From NCBI GenBank assembly GCA_030068075.1, contig CM057826.1, forward strand, positions 99,499,804-99,563,803: a DNA stretch of 64,000 bases, in the 5' to 3' direction. The notes beneath the pieces were generated by a model. It did not search any database. It was not told the origin of the DNA and was given only the letters and a program-made list of their open reading frames with translations. The stretch is from Paguma larvata. Its lineage: Eukaryota > Chordata > Mammalia > Carnivora > Viverridae. Both the position numbers and the translations under genes were made by a program. This document shows, in pieces, positions 34,370 to 45,580 of the stretch. How positions within the stretch are numbered: the first letter of the stretch is position 1; each line of letters begins with the position of its first letter.

Positions 34370-34490
34370 ATTTTCAAACCATTAATTCGACAAACTTCTT
34401 GAACAGCTGCTCTGTGTGCTAAGAACTAGGGTAGGATGCATAGATAACCAGGGCAGACCTTCTTTCAGGAACCTATAATTGAGTAGAGTC
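34370..34490 (+). repeat. Ancient mammalian repeat fragment
   Basis: 'attcgacaaacttcttgaacagc', 'tgtgtgctaagaactagg' and 'cttctttcaggaacc' match the common motif 'attcaacaaatatttattgagc', 'gtgccaggcactg'. I cannot assign the family. Confidence 0.5.
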
Positions 34491-34589
34491 AATGAAAAAT
34501 ATACACGGCCCCATAAACGAGGAAGAAATTCAGATCCCTGAACTACCTGATCCTCGTCATTTTGGCTACTTCTTACATCCAGTGATCTT

Positions 34590-34608
34590 TTTTTTAAATG
34601 TTTACTTA

Positions 34609-34651
<43 letters not shown>

Positions 34652-34813
34652 ATGACCGGGGAAGGGGCAGAAAGAGAGGGTGACAGAATCGAAAGCAGGC
34701 TTCAGGTTCTGAGCTGTCAGCACAGAGCCTGACATGGGCTTGAACCCACAGTCCATGAGATATGACCTGAGCTGAAGTCAGATGCTCAACCGACTGAGCC
34801 ACCCAATGCGCCT
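34590..34813 (-). repeat. Can-SINE with (GA)n run
   Basis: Antisense. TSD 'catccagtgatc'/'catccagggatc' at 34576 and 34814. The (GA)n run spans 34615-34648. Confidence 0.93.
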
Positions 34814-36774
34814 CCATCCAGGGATCATTTTTATATTTTTTCTATCTTCCTGGTTCTCTATTTTATTTGCTTCCTTGGTCCACAAGTATTGGAAGTGACT
34901 TATAACAAAAGGGTCCACAAGAAAACTATGACACAATATTACTAGGAAAAGAGAAAAGCACCACCATAGTCACAGATGTCTTCAATCCTGCTGATTCACT
35001 CTTTTCCGGAAGTAGCCTCAAGATTCATTCTTTAACACTTCACATTCGTTTTATCTCAATCACCTATTTTCACTGACAGATGTGCCCTGGGTTTTACCAC
35101 CTGGACTTTTACATCCCCTGATATCTTAAGCTCTAATTTATCAATTGTTGGCCAACTTCCTTCTCTTTTTCTCCCATATTCCCAATATGCTTATTATTCA
35201 AACTCATCTCCTTGCTTTCAACACACCAGCTTTTCAATGTCCCTTTCTCTCCCCATTTATTATCCCTACTCAGGGCTTCACTTCCTTCCTTCTCCAAACG
35301 AGAAACAAAACACGTCACTTCCATCACTGTCTTTCTGCTATACCTGACTCTCCAATCCCCAACTTGGATCAACCAAATGATCTGCTGTGTCCTATGTTTA
35401 TCTGTCACTCAGCTGCCCATTGCTGCCCCTATATATTCGGAATCTCCAAACTCACTTGGTCTTTGGGGTCTTCTGTCTCCTTTAAAAAATTTCTCTGATC
35501 CCTCTCTCATTTTCCACAGGGGTCAGATTTTCACTAGTCTTTTCAAGCTATCCTTCCTACCTCTTCTGTTCCTGTTTGCTCATGGGGAAAATTGAGACCA
35601 TCTTGTAGGAATACCCCACAACTCGAGGACTCCTTTTTGTAAAGTATCTACCTCCTCACCACCCCACCTCCTTATGTTCAACAGGAGTAGAAGAGGTGTT
35701 CCTCCTTGAACAAAGTTTATCCCTCTGTGTTGCTGTCAGAGGTTCCCTAGGATTCTAATGTGGAGAGAAATAAGTTTCCAAGTGTCAGCTAGAACCTACG
35801 TTTCCACAATTTCTTTAATCCCACTGCTTAGGAAACTATGTTCCAACATCTATTCTCATAATTGGATCTCATAGCTACATCTAGGGCTGCCTCCAAGTAC
35901 TCATTATTATCAAATCTGAGGATACGAGAAAGTGCAGAGTTCTTGAATACTCTATTCCATTTGCTATTTTGGATTCTGCATTGCAAATGTACCTAAGATT
36001 TATACTTTATAATTTTTTAAATTTCCTTTTAGTCTTTATCAAACCAGGATTTACAGGAACAAGGTCCACATTTACCCACACATGGGACAATCAGGAACAA
36101 TTTGAAGTCTGTCAACAGCAAACTGATAGGAAAGGCGGGGAGAGGAAACTCAAGGAAGTTAATAAAAAAGGAACTTCAGAAGACTCTCCACAAAAGAAAA
36201 GTATCTCTAGATACAGGAAACCCTTCACTCTAAATTCATCAACTTTGACAAGGGTAAATTGTATTTACACCCCGATCAGAAATCTTTCAGTGTCATCACT
36301 AAGTCTTTCCTACAAGAATAGTCTTTGGGGAAACAGTGCTCCAAGTGGAACTAGTCTGTAGATAAAGTCTCAGCCAGTCCACTGCCAAGCTTGGCAATCG
36401 GCACACTAAATCTGGCTTCTAGCTGGATTACTCCAGCCATAAGATACAGGTTTACACTATTTTATACAGTTAAAAATATTCTCAAACTAAGTCAAATTTC
36501 TAAACCATGAGCATCCCCAAGAAAGGCATGTAATTCTAAGTTTACTAGATCTGAGCGAGCAGGTATTAGGATGGACACGTGAGTGCTCAGCAGTGGACCT
36601 ACCTACCTTGACTAACATCCTCCTTCATATCTGTTGATATGCATGATGTGAAAGAAGTTCTTCCCTCAGCCAGAAACAACAGAAACCTTGGGAAAGAGGA
36701 GTTTAATACTTAGAATACACATCTTGGGTGTTTGCTAAACCCCTACGGAGAAACTCTCATAGATAGAACCAACA
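34814..36774. other. Unassigned, pyrimidine-rich 35030-35660
   Basis: The strand is C/T-rich and keeps long open frames for that reason (two overlapping plus frames at 35145-35595). The style resembles very old LINE sequence, but I cannot name it. The 130-codon frame at 35969-36361 has no domain I recognise. Confidence 0.4.
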
Positions 36775-36930
36775 TAGTGTGATTCAGGCTAATTGTCAGG
36801 CAGTCTAAGGGTTAACTCAAACTTTAGATACTTCTTTAGAGTTTGGTTTACTCATCTGTAAACTAAGAATAATGACAATGTCTACTTATAGAGTAGTTTC
36901 AAAGGTTACAAAGCCCTTAGCTTTAAAGAC
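36775..36930 (+). repeat. MIR
   Basis: 'gtttactcatctgtaaact' and 'agaataatgacaatgtctac' then 'acaaagcccttag'. Confidence 0.65.
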
Positions 36931-37625
36931 AACAGTGTTATGTATAACTTATTATTTTGGTCATCAAAGACCCCATCCAGTCTCACTTTTGGAAAGAATC
37001 TTTGCTATTGGGAAATATACTCAAGGGTCATTTCTAAGTTTCAGAGCATAAAGGGAAGTTGTAACTGCTGGCTAAATATACTGACTTGAAATCAGCAGGC
37101 CTAGTCATTTCAACCAAGACATAACATGAGCAGCCAGTTCTCTGTGGTAGGAAAATCTGAGGACTCCCCGGATCCAGTTACCCACAGAAAAGCTGGATTC
37201 CCAGGAGAGACTAAAGCTGAAGAAGAACCATAACTGTGAGGGGCAGAGAAGGAAAGGGGCCAGTGGGGGGAAACCCAATCTAAACCCTGAAGCTGAAAAG
37301 GATCTTGGATTAAACAAGGTATGTCTTAATTTGAATGAAAAGGGCAGATTATGAATCAAAATATGCCCCTCCATCTAATCAAGTGCCACCCTCCTGAGCA
37401 ACCTCTGCAGCCTACATGGGAGCCCTGCCAACAGATAGCTCTATCTAGAAACACAGCTCTATCTGTACTCATAAACCTAACTGTAACTATAAACACATCT
37501 ATAGCTATCATCTCTCATTCAGATCTAGATTTCTAGTATCTCCATCTATACCCATAAGAAATACAAAGGCTATACAATGAAGTCTTAACACTGGTTATCT
37601 CTGGGTATATGGGACTGTGGATATT
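36931..37625. other. No gene or repeat recognised
   Basis: Unassigned. 37430-37560 is rich in 'atctat'-like words, a decayed tetranucleotide-like stretch. Confidence 0.4.
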
Positions 37626-37637
37626 AAGAAATTTTAT

Positions 37638-37843
37638 ATTGGGGTGCCTGGGTGGCTCAGTCAGTTAAGCATCTGACTTTGACTCAGGTCATGAGCTCAC
37701 AGTTAGTGAGCATCTTTGATGATGCTCAGAGCCTGGAGCCTGCTTTGGATTCTGTGTCTCCCTCTCTCTCTCTGCCCCTCCCTGGCTCATGCTTTGTCTC
37801 TCTCTCTCTCGAAAATAAATGAACGTTAAAAAAAATATTTTTA
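37638..37843 (+). repeat. Can-SINE
   Basis: Head 'ggggtgcctgggtggctcag'. TSD 'aagaaattttat' at 37626-37637 and 37844-37855. An internal segment is replaced by 'catctttgatgatgctc', unlike other copies. Confidence 0.94.
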
Positions 37844-37855
37844 AAGAAATTTTAT

Positions 37856-39119
37856 GTTTTTTGCTGTGTTTTCTGAGAAGTATGTATTGCATTTATAACC
37901 ACACAGCAATGAAACACTAATTTTGAAAAAGACATTGGAGGTAAAGAAAAGATACTAGGGTGATCTCAGCCTTTGTCAACTTCCCCTTGTGCCTCGTGAG
38001 AAGCAGCACTAGGGAGGCCTGTCCTGGGGGAAAATCCTGTCAGCGAGGAGGGCTAAGATTGGAATAGGTTATGAACAGGGGGTAAAAAACAAACAAAACA
38101 CAAAAATCAAACCCTGCTTGAGGATTCTCAGCTTTTGTCCATGGAATTTCATTTCAAGGTTATATCCCATATAATGTGGGTTTCTTTGTTTTGTTTCGTT
38201 TGTTTTTTTAACTAAAGTAAAACCAAGAATGTTATGGTTCACCATCCTTGGTCACTTCTCTATTCTTCATATTGTAAACACCTTTGTTCACATGGTTTCC
38301 CTGAAACCAGATGATTAGATTTTAGATTGTGTTTATTAAAAAGAAACCAGATAAAGGACACCTGATAAAGAAACTTATTTTAATTTTTCCAATGTAAGCC
38401 CACACCGGTAAAGTTAGTATTTCCCTAATAGGCAATTTTAGGCCATGTGTCTCCTGGGCTTCACAGTTAATATTTTGGCAAGGATTCAATCTTAGGAGGC
38501 ATGGATGGGAAGGAGGAGAAATAGGTGGAGATATGAGGATCCTGGACTCTGCGTATGAAGAGGTTCTAGACTCAAAAAGGAGAGTATACCAACAGATGTG
38601 ATGCAAAGAGCAGAAAGCCATGGGCTTCACTGTGTTTCTTGTCCTTGGCTCTTCACCTGAAGAGAATCTTCCAATGGCTCCAGGACCATTATTTGTATAA
38701 GATCATGATCTCACTTTCCATATACAGACCTTTATCCCCAACAGATACCTATACTTTGCCACCTCATTGGACTGCAAACCAAGACACCTGAAACTGACGT
38801 ATTTATCTTTCCTCTACCATGTTTCCTCTCTTGGGCAATGACATTACTACTCATCCAGTCACTGTGACTTCCTCTCCTTTCATTCTTTCTATCCACTCAC
38901 TAGCTTCAAGCCTGGAAACTTCCCTACAGTTTTCTCCTCTCTCTCCATCCTGCTTCTGATGCCTTGGTTCCGGCCCTCATCATTTTTTCTTGGAGCATTT
39001 CCAGACCTAACCTATTGGCCTTCAATATGTTTCAATTCTACTCAATTCTCTTCCATCACTTTCAAACTAAATATTATTGTACACTTTTTAAGTGCCACAT
39101 GTAGAGTGCCAGATACTGG
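37856..39119. other. No gene; possible ancient repeat at 38740-39050
   Basis: The C/T-rich stretch 38740-39050 resembles an old LINE-type sequence. Nothing coding is seen. Confidence 0.35.
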
Positions 39120-39375
39120 ATGTACATACAAAGCTTATAAAAATAGTAATAGCTAATCGTATTAGTCCTTACTCTGTAGCAGATATTCACTTTACACATC
39201 AATATAATGTAATCTTCACAATATCCCAATGAGGTAGCCATCATTATTATCTCATTCTACAGATGAGGAAACCTAGGAATAGAGTGCTTACATACAAATG
39301 TTGAAAGCATACAGCTAGTAATTCTTGGTGCTGGGTATGGCCCCAGGCTGTCTGATTCTAGAGACTGAGCCTTTG
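39120..39375 (+). repeat. MIR
   Basis: 'tcacaatatcccaatgaggtagc', 'cattctacagatgaggaaac', 'gctgtctgattctagag' in MIR order. Confidence 0.85.
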
Positions 39376-39544
39376 GAGTCTAAGAGGAAAGGTCTCTGGC
39401 CTTATAGAGTCACAGAATAGTGGGAAAGGTAACTAATACTCAAATATATACATATTAACTGGCATCATGTTCCTGGGAACATGAAACAAGGTGTGAGGTC
39501 AGAGAAGTCTTCTCGGAAGCCTTCTATGAGGAACAGGAGTCTAA

Positions 39545-39755
39545 GTGGCTCTACACATATTGACTAATTTTATCCTATTAATTTTTGGTAGGAGATACAG
39601 TTCCCATTGCACAAATGAGAAAACTGAGATTAGGTAGGTTAAGTGATAAGCTCAAAGTCATACAATAATGGAAATGGCAGAGCCAGGATCCCAAACCGGA
39701 TTTTTGTTCTGGGATCGATGCTGTTAACCATTACACTCCCTTGCCTCTCAAAAAA
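39545..39755 (+). repeat. MIR
   Basis: 'ttgcacaaatgagaaaactgag', 'aatggcagagccaggatcc', 'gttaaccattacactcc' in MIR order. Confidence 0.85.
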
Positions 39756-39864
39756 AATGTGGTCAGGGCATTCAGGCAGAGAAAAAAGCCCAGGCAAAGA
39801 CAAAATGCATGGTATGGAATGTGGGCAATGGTAAGAGATGAGCTCTGTCATGGGCCAAGTTACC

Positions 39865-40232
39865 CCACCTAAACATACATATGTATCAAAGTCCCAATCC
39901 TCAGTACCTCAAAACGTACCTATATTTTGAGTTAGGATCTTTGAAGAGGTAATTAAGTTCAAATGAGATAGTTAAGGTAAGTCCTAATCTAACATGATTG
40001 TTGTTATCATTATAAGAAAAGATTAGGACCCAAAGAGAAGGCAGCTACGTACAAGCCAAGGAGAGAGGCCTGGAACAGATCCTTCCCCATAGGCCTCAGA
40101 AGAAATGAATGTTGTGGACACCTTGATCTTGGACTCCTAGCCTTCCTAACTATAAGAAAACAAACTTCTGCTCTTTGAGCCATCCAGGCTGTGATACTTG
40201 ATTACAGCAGTCCTGAAGATTAATACAGGCCT
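39865..40232 (+). repeat. MLT1-type MaLR LTR
   Basis: 'aaagtcccaatcctcagtacc', 'gaagaggtaattaagttc', 'acaagccaaggagagaggcc', 'gacaccttgatcttggactc' and final 'gattaatacag' follow the MLT1 consensus order closely. No viral genes are attached. Confidence 0.8.
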
Positions 40233-40640
40233 ACAGGTGTTGGCAGAGCATGGTCAAATTGGGCCTTGATCCTAGGTGCACTAGAAATGGACCAGTGGGT
40301 TTTCAACTGTAGTCAGATGATTTGACTGCTGTTTAATAGAGCTCACTGGTGGCACTGTGGAGACTGAGACTTGAGGTCCATGCAGGGGATAATGAAGGTC
40401 TCATCTAAGTCAGGAATAGAGTAGAGGAGAAGGAAGCCGAAATAACAAGGAGGGAGGCAACCACATGCTTTTCCTTCCTGCCCCGTGAACCTGCCTCTAA
40501 AGCCATCTTGAATTTCCTATCAGTTACCGAACATGCCATGTGCCCCCCACCCCCCTTTGCCATGTCTCTGTATCTTCGTACTTAACACCCTGAGCTGCCT
40601 CACAATTGCAGATAATTTCAATGTGAAATTGAAGCCTTAG
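40233..40640. other. No gene or repeat recognised
   Basis: Unassigned; contains a short C-rich run near 40545. Confidence 0.4.
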
Positions 40641-40812
40641 ACCAGGCTCCAAGGACAACTCCTCTGACACTATGTCCAGGTCCGTGTATCACTGTCTACT
40701 TTCTTAGTACTGTGTATACATCTTAATTCCAGCTCTCACCCTCTTGGCTCTGTGACTATTCCATGCCTGTCTCTATGGTAAACTCCTTCAGAGAAGGTAT
40801 AGACCTCTGATT
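40640..40812 (+). repeat. L2-like fragment
   Basis: 'gtaaactccttcagagaagg' matches the L2 3' end ('gtgagctccttgagggcagg'), with L2-style C/T-rich text before it. Confidence 0.5.
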
Positions 40813-40824
40813 GACAAAGTTAAG

Positions 40825-41042
40825 TCGGGGTGCCTGGGTGGCTCAGTTGGTTAAGCATCCGACTTCAGCTCAGGTCACGATCTCAGTTTGTGAGTTCAAG
40901 CCCCGCGTTGGGCTCTGTGCTGACAACTCAGAGCCTGGAGCCTGCTTCGGATTCTGTGTCTCCCTCTCTCTCTGCCCTTCTCCTGCTCATGCTCTGTCTC
41001 TATGTCTCTCAAAAATAAATAAACGTTAAAAAAAATTTTTAA
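40825..41042 (+). repeat. Can-SINE, close to consensus
   Basis: One of the least diverged copies: head 'ggggtgcctgggtggctcag', body 'gagcctggagcctgcttcgg', tail 'aataaataaacg'. Short TSD 'aaagttaag'/'aaaggtaag'. Confidence 0.94.
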
Positions 41043-41064
41043 AAAGGTAAGCGCATGACAGATC

Positions 41065-41778
41065 TTTTCTTTCTTTCTTTCTCTTCCTTCCTTCTTTCCT
41101 TTCCCTTCCCTTTCTTCCTTTCTATCTTTTTTTGAGAGAGAGAGAGAGGGCGCAAGTGAATGAGGGGCAGATAGAGAGAGAATCCCAAGAAGAGCAGTGA
41201 GAGGGAGAGAGGGAGAGAGGGAGAGAGGGAGAGAGGGAGGGAGACAGAGGGAGGGAGAGAGAAAGAGGGAGGGAGGGAGGGAGGGAGGGAGGGAGAGAGG
41301 GGGAGGGAGAGAGGGAGAGAGAGGGGGGGAGAGAGGGGGGGGAGAGAGAGAGGGGGGGAGAGAGAGGGGGAGAGAGAGAGAGGGAGGGGGAGAGAGAGAG
41401 GGAGGGGGAGAGAGAGGGGGAGAGAGAGAGGGAGGGAGGGGGAGAGAGGGAGGGAGGGGGAGAGAGGGAGGGAGGGGGAGAGAGGGAGGGAGGGGGAGAG
41501 AGGGAGGGAGGGGGAGAGAGAGAGAGGGAGGGGGAGAGATGGAGGGGGAGGGAGGGAGGGAGGGAGAGAGAGAGAGAGGGAGGGAGAGAGAGGGAGAGGG
41601 AGGGGGAGAGAGAGAGGGAGAGGGAGGGAGGGAGGGAGGGAGGGAGGGAGAGAGAAATGGGGCTCACCCAAAGCAGGGCTCATGCTCACCCAATGCATGG
41701 ACTTGAACCCATGAACGATAAGATCATGACCTGAGCCAAAGTCAGATGCTTAAAGATTGAGCCACCCAGGTGCCCACA
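41065..41778 (-). repeat. Can-SINE enlarged by a GA-rich array
   Basis: The two ends are ordinary antisense Can-SINE (T-rich start; 'attgagccacccaggtgccc' end) but the CT-rich region has grown to about 470 bp of G and A on the plus strand. TSD 'acagatc' at 41058-41064 and 41779-41785. The copy is about 700 bp instead of about 210 bp. The open frames on both strands here (219 and 169 codons) are repeat artefacts of Ser/Pro/Leu or Arg/Glu/Gly. Confidence 0.9.
41190..41657. repeat. Giant polypurine array, gagagggag-type units
   Basis: On the plus strand 41246-41539 contains only A and G (294 bases), then a single T at 41540, then A and G again to 41657. The units are variants of 'gggagaga' and 'gggagggag', with phased blocks of 'gggggagagagggaggga' from about 41440 to 41520. 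Confidence 0.95.
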
Positions 41779-42584
41779 ACAGATCATGAATGAACAAAAT
41801 AAAGCCTTAAAAAAAGGTACAAAGGACCATACAAATTTAAAGGAGAAATGGATTCCGGTTCCATAAGGTTTCTAAGAATGTACATCACAAATCAGGCATA
41901 TAGGAAGAGATGCACTCCCGAAACAGGTCACATGCACCTGTCTTGCCCTTTTTTCTTCTGGATACAATGGAAGGCTGGAGAAGTTAAATACATCCAACTT
42001 CTCTAGTGGGCTTTAGAGGAAATCACACTGGGGACAACATAGGGGATTCAACATGCTTACTTAACAAAGTAAATGTTAAAAATAACCCTAATGCTTTGTG
42101 GCCTCTAATGGAGTTTTCCCTTGTGTAATTTGCTATGTCAACCTTGGTTTTTGAACTCTCATTTAGGTAAATATCTAGACTTTATAAAACGACTGTTGCC
42201 TCCACAGCCTTCCTATCTATGAGGATGTCTTGGAAATAGTTCTCACGTTCAATCCAGAGCAAAGAAGGCAAGAGCAATTACCAGTCAGAATGTGTGATTA
42301 TACTCCATGCTGTACTGTCTTATGCACAGTGAGTGGCTCAAATGTAAATGGTTATCGATGTAGCTCTTTCCTGAATGGTATTTTTCTCTGATGTTTAATT
42401 TTCTTTGTGAGCATTTTAGTGTAGTTTTAAGGTCATGACAACTAGAGTAGAAGAGGAGGAGTTAATTTTCATTTTTGGCACAAATTCTTGATAAATCCGT
42501 CATCCTCAGAGTTACCATCAAATGTGAGATGGAAAAGGTGGTGCTGTGATTTCCTGTTTACAAAGATGAGGTCACTGACCTCTA
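41779..42584. other. No gene or repeat recognised
   Basis: Unassigned. Confidence 0.45.
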
Positions 42585-43010
42585 TTACTTTCCAATGATT
42601 GCCATAACTAATAACTACGAATTTGTTGGCTGAAAACAGCAAAAAGTAATTCTCAGAGTTCTGGAGGCCAGAAGTACAAAGTCAAGGTGTCAGCAGGAAC
42701 ACGTGTCTTCTGAGGACTCTAGAGGCAGATGCAGCTCATTGCCTCTCCCAGCTTCTAGTGGCTTCAGGTGTTCCATGGCTTGTGTCTATCTAACTCCAAT
42801 CTTTGCCCTATCTTTCCTGGTCTTCTCTTCTCCACATGTCATTGGATTTGGCACCCACATGGAAAATCCAGAGAAATCATCTTAGGGTCCCTACCTAAAT
42901 GATATTCGCAAAGACACTTTTTCAAACTAAGATTACACTCACAGGTTCTGGGGAATAGACATGGAAGTATCCTTGCAGGGACCACCATTCATATACTACA
43001 TGATCCATGG
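42585..43010 (-). repeat. ERVL-MaLR-like LTR, antisense
   Basis: 'attctcagagttctggaggcc', 'gtcaaggtgtcagcagg', 'cccagcttctagtggcttcagg' and 'cacaggttctggggaatagac' are the reverse-strand order of a MaLR-type LTR. It is of the same type as 869-1432 and 63400-64000. Confidence 0.65.
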
Positions 43011-43453
43011 GCAGAAAGTCTGGAGGTTGGTAGAGGTGCTTTCCCAGGAGCACTGACAGATTTCTACTAATGCACCTACAGTTCTTAGCACCTTGACTCT
43101 GAATGTAAAGTTAATAATTTGCACATTGACTAGCCTTAATTAAAGGTAAAAACAGGGATTGAAAATGGGTGGGCCAAAAGTCAGCTCTTACCAAGAAAGG
43201 TCTTCTCATTGCCCTCCACAAACATGCTTTAACACGTTTGAGTTAATTGACTATGTGAAAAATGGGAGTATTTTTACATAAAAGTCCTAGGTTTCTGGTT
43301 TTGTAAAGTCAGATCTAACAACACTGGGTTCAGGTTCTCTCTCAGTAACAAGGCTAAACTTGGATAGTAGCTGCTCCCTTATACGGAGTCTGAGATTGCC
43401 ACAGTCCCTCATCACCCTATTGCTTCTCTAAACTCCACTTTACTCACTGGAAT
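43011..43453. other. No gene or repeat recognised
   Basis: Unassigned. Confidence 0.4.
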
Positions 43454-43455
43454 TA

Positions 43456-43812
43456 CACTTGACTCTTGAACAACATGGGTTGGACCTGCATGAATATGTA
43501 TTATGTATTATACGTATGTTACATATAAATATTAATTATATGTATACACATTTATATTTATACATATACATATGATATATTTATAATATATTTGTTATAT
43601 AATGTAATATTTATATATAACACATATAATTAATGCAGTATTTCTGTATAGCATACAAAATAAGTGTTAATTGAGTACATTATTGGTAAGGCTTCCAGTC
43701 AACAGTAGGCTATGAATAGTTAAGGTTTTGTGGAGTCAAAAGTTATGCGCAGTTTTTTAACTGTGCAAGGTGTTTGACATGGCTAACCTTCCTGTTGTTC
43801 AAGGGTCAACTG
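43456..43812. mobile_element. Tigger-like (Tc1/mariner) MITE with TA flanks
   Basis: Left end 'cacttgactcttgaacaac' and right end 'gttgttcaagggtcaactg' are inverted repeats. TA dinucleotides flank it at 43454-43455 and 43813-43814, as expected for Tc1/mariner. The right half includes 'ggtaaggcttccagtcaac' and 'gtggagtcaaaagttatgcg', known from a Tigger-type family. The centre is AT repeat. Confidence 0.85.
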
Positions 43813-43814
43813 TA

Positions 43815-45107
43815 GTTACTTGGCTCCTGAGTTGGCAATCCCTGGCCCATGGGCACGTTTCAAGGGTAGCTTAACACAGGTGAAAATCCAAACAATGACC
43901 CTGATTCACTCTAACCATGGAGCTGAATTCCAAAAACTGTTCTCCAAAGAGTTTGCGTAGACAAGGATAATGAGCCATTTTTAGATTGTCCCAATGTATC
44001 CAGTGGCAGCCAAGATTCACGACCCAAAGATCTACAGCTCCATTATTATGAGACAGATTCTATGCAGTAATGATCTTACTTCTTTCAGACCCAGCCTCGT
44101 GTAAACATTATTTATAATCTTGAATTTTGCAGGCCCAACTTAACTCCCGAAGACTTGCTCACAGCTTTGTGCACCAAACATTTTATCTGTTTAATAATAC
44201 CCTTTACATAATATGATGAATATTTTCCTGCTCGTGGTAAAATTTGTTTATTGAGCTTATACTCACAGAGCTTAGCTGAACTAACTCTCTCAGCATTTTA
44301 TTACCCAACACTTTTTTTTCTAAGGGCACACAGGGGGGAAAGTAAAAAGAAAATTGTATTTTCAGCAGGAGTAGATTTAATGGACATCCACTACTTTTGC
44401 TTCTACTCTGGAGTCCAGATCATAGAAAGCTGAGAATGGCCATGAAATACAGAAATATACAGAGACTTTCAATGTGCAAGCCTCATTTATTATTTGCAAT
44501 TAGACTGACAGTTGGCAGTGAGTAATTAAGGAAACACTGACCTAGCTAGTGTTCCTAAAGAGGTATTTTCTCTGGCATTAGCTGTTCTTGCACAAACTTT
44601 CCCAAGCCATTCTCAATTTTAAAAAATGATATGATTTCTGCCTGTAGCAGGGACATTTTTTTTATCTGTACTATTCTCATAAACAAAATTGAATTCCCTT
44701 CATATATTCTGTACTTCTTTAAATACATTTCGATATAATAAATTTAATATTCTTGAAAAAATAACACACACAGAGAACACACTTCCTAGTGGGTCAAAAC
44801 TGTGACATCTTTCTTCATTAGCGGTGACTAATGAGTTGATTTAATTTAGCAGAGACAATCTAGGTAAAATGACAGATTAAGTGGCAAATTGAACACACAC
44901 AATGGCAACATTCAGGGTATACATAAAAGCCATCACTTTTTAAAACCTCAACCAAAGGAGATTCCACAGAAGTAGCGGAAGGAGGGATGGGAATGGCAAC
45001 AGACTGGTTTCTAATGTATTAAAAAAAACCATCTGCTTTAGTACTGTAAGGAAGATAAATTATTTTTCAGTATATAAGATAAAGAGATAACCACTTTAAC
45101 AATAATT
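43815..45107. other. No gene or repeat recognised
   Basis: Repeat-poor and AT-rich. TAAT-type words are frequent around 44480-44560 and 44815-44880. Confidence 0.45.
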
Positions 45108-45121
45108 AAACAGCAACTCTT

Positions 45122-45580
45122 GTCTATCAACTGATGAATATATAAAGAAGATGTGGTATATATATATACACAATGAAGTGTTACTCAGCCATAAAAAGAA
45201 TGAAATCTTCTTATCTGCAATGATATGGATGGAGCTAAAAAGTAAAATGCTAAGTAAAATAAGGCAGTCAGAAAAAGCAAAAGACCATACTGATTTCACT
45301 CATTATGTGGAACCTAAGAAACGAATGAACAGAGGGAAGGAAAAAGAGAGAGAGAGAGAGAGAGACAAACCAAGAAACAGACGCTTAATTATAGAGAACT
45401 GATGGGTACCAGAGCAGGGATGGGGACATGGCGTGAAGTAGATGACAGGGATTAAGAAATGCACTTGCAATGAGCACTGGGTGATGTATAGAATTGTTGA
45501 ATTACTATATTGTGCATCTGAAACTAATAAAACACCGTGTTAACTAGCTGGCATCAAAATAAAGCTTCAAGAAAAAAAAT
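45122..45580 (+). mobile_element. Carnivore L1 3' end, heavily 5'-truncated
   Basis: It starts in the last codons of ORF2 ('ctatcaactgatgaatatat', 'tgttactcagccataaaaag') and runs through the 3' UTR with a (GA)n run to 'gaaactaataaaacacc' and an A-rich end. Possible TSD 'aacagc' with neighbouring similarity at 45109 and 45582. Confidence 0.85.

Noticed and set aside
41039..41698. 219-codon minus frame and 169-codon plus frame
   Set aside because: Pure products of the GA-rich array (Ser/Pro/Leu or Arg/Glu/Gly repeats).
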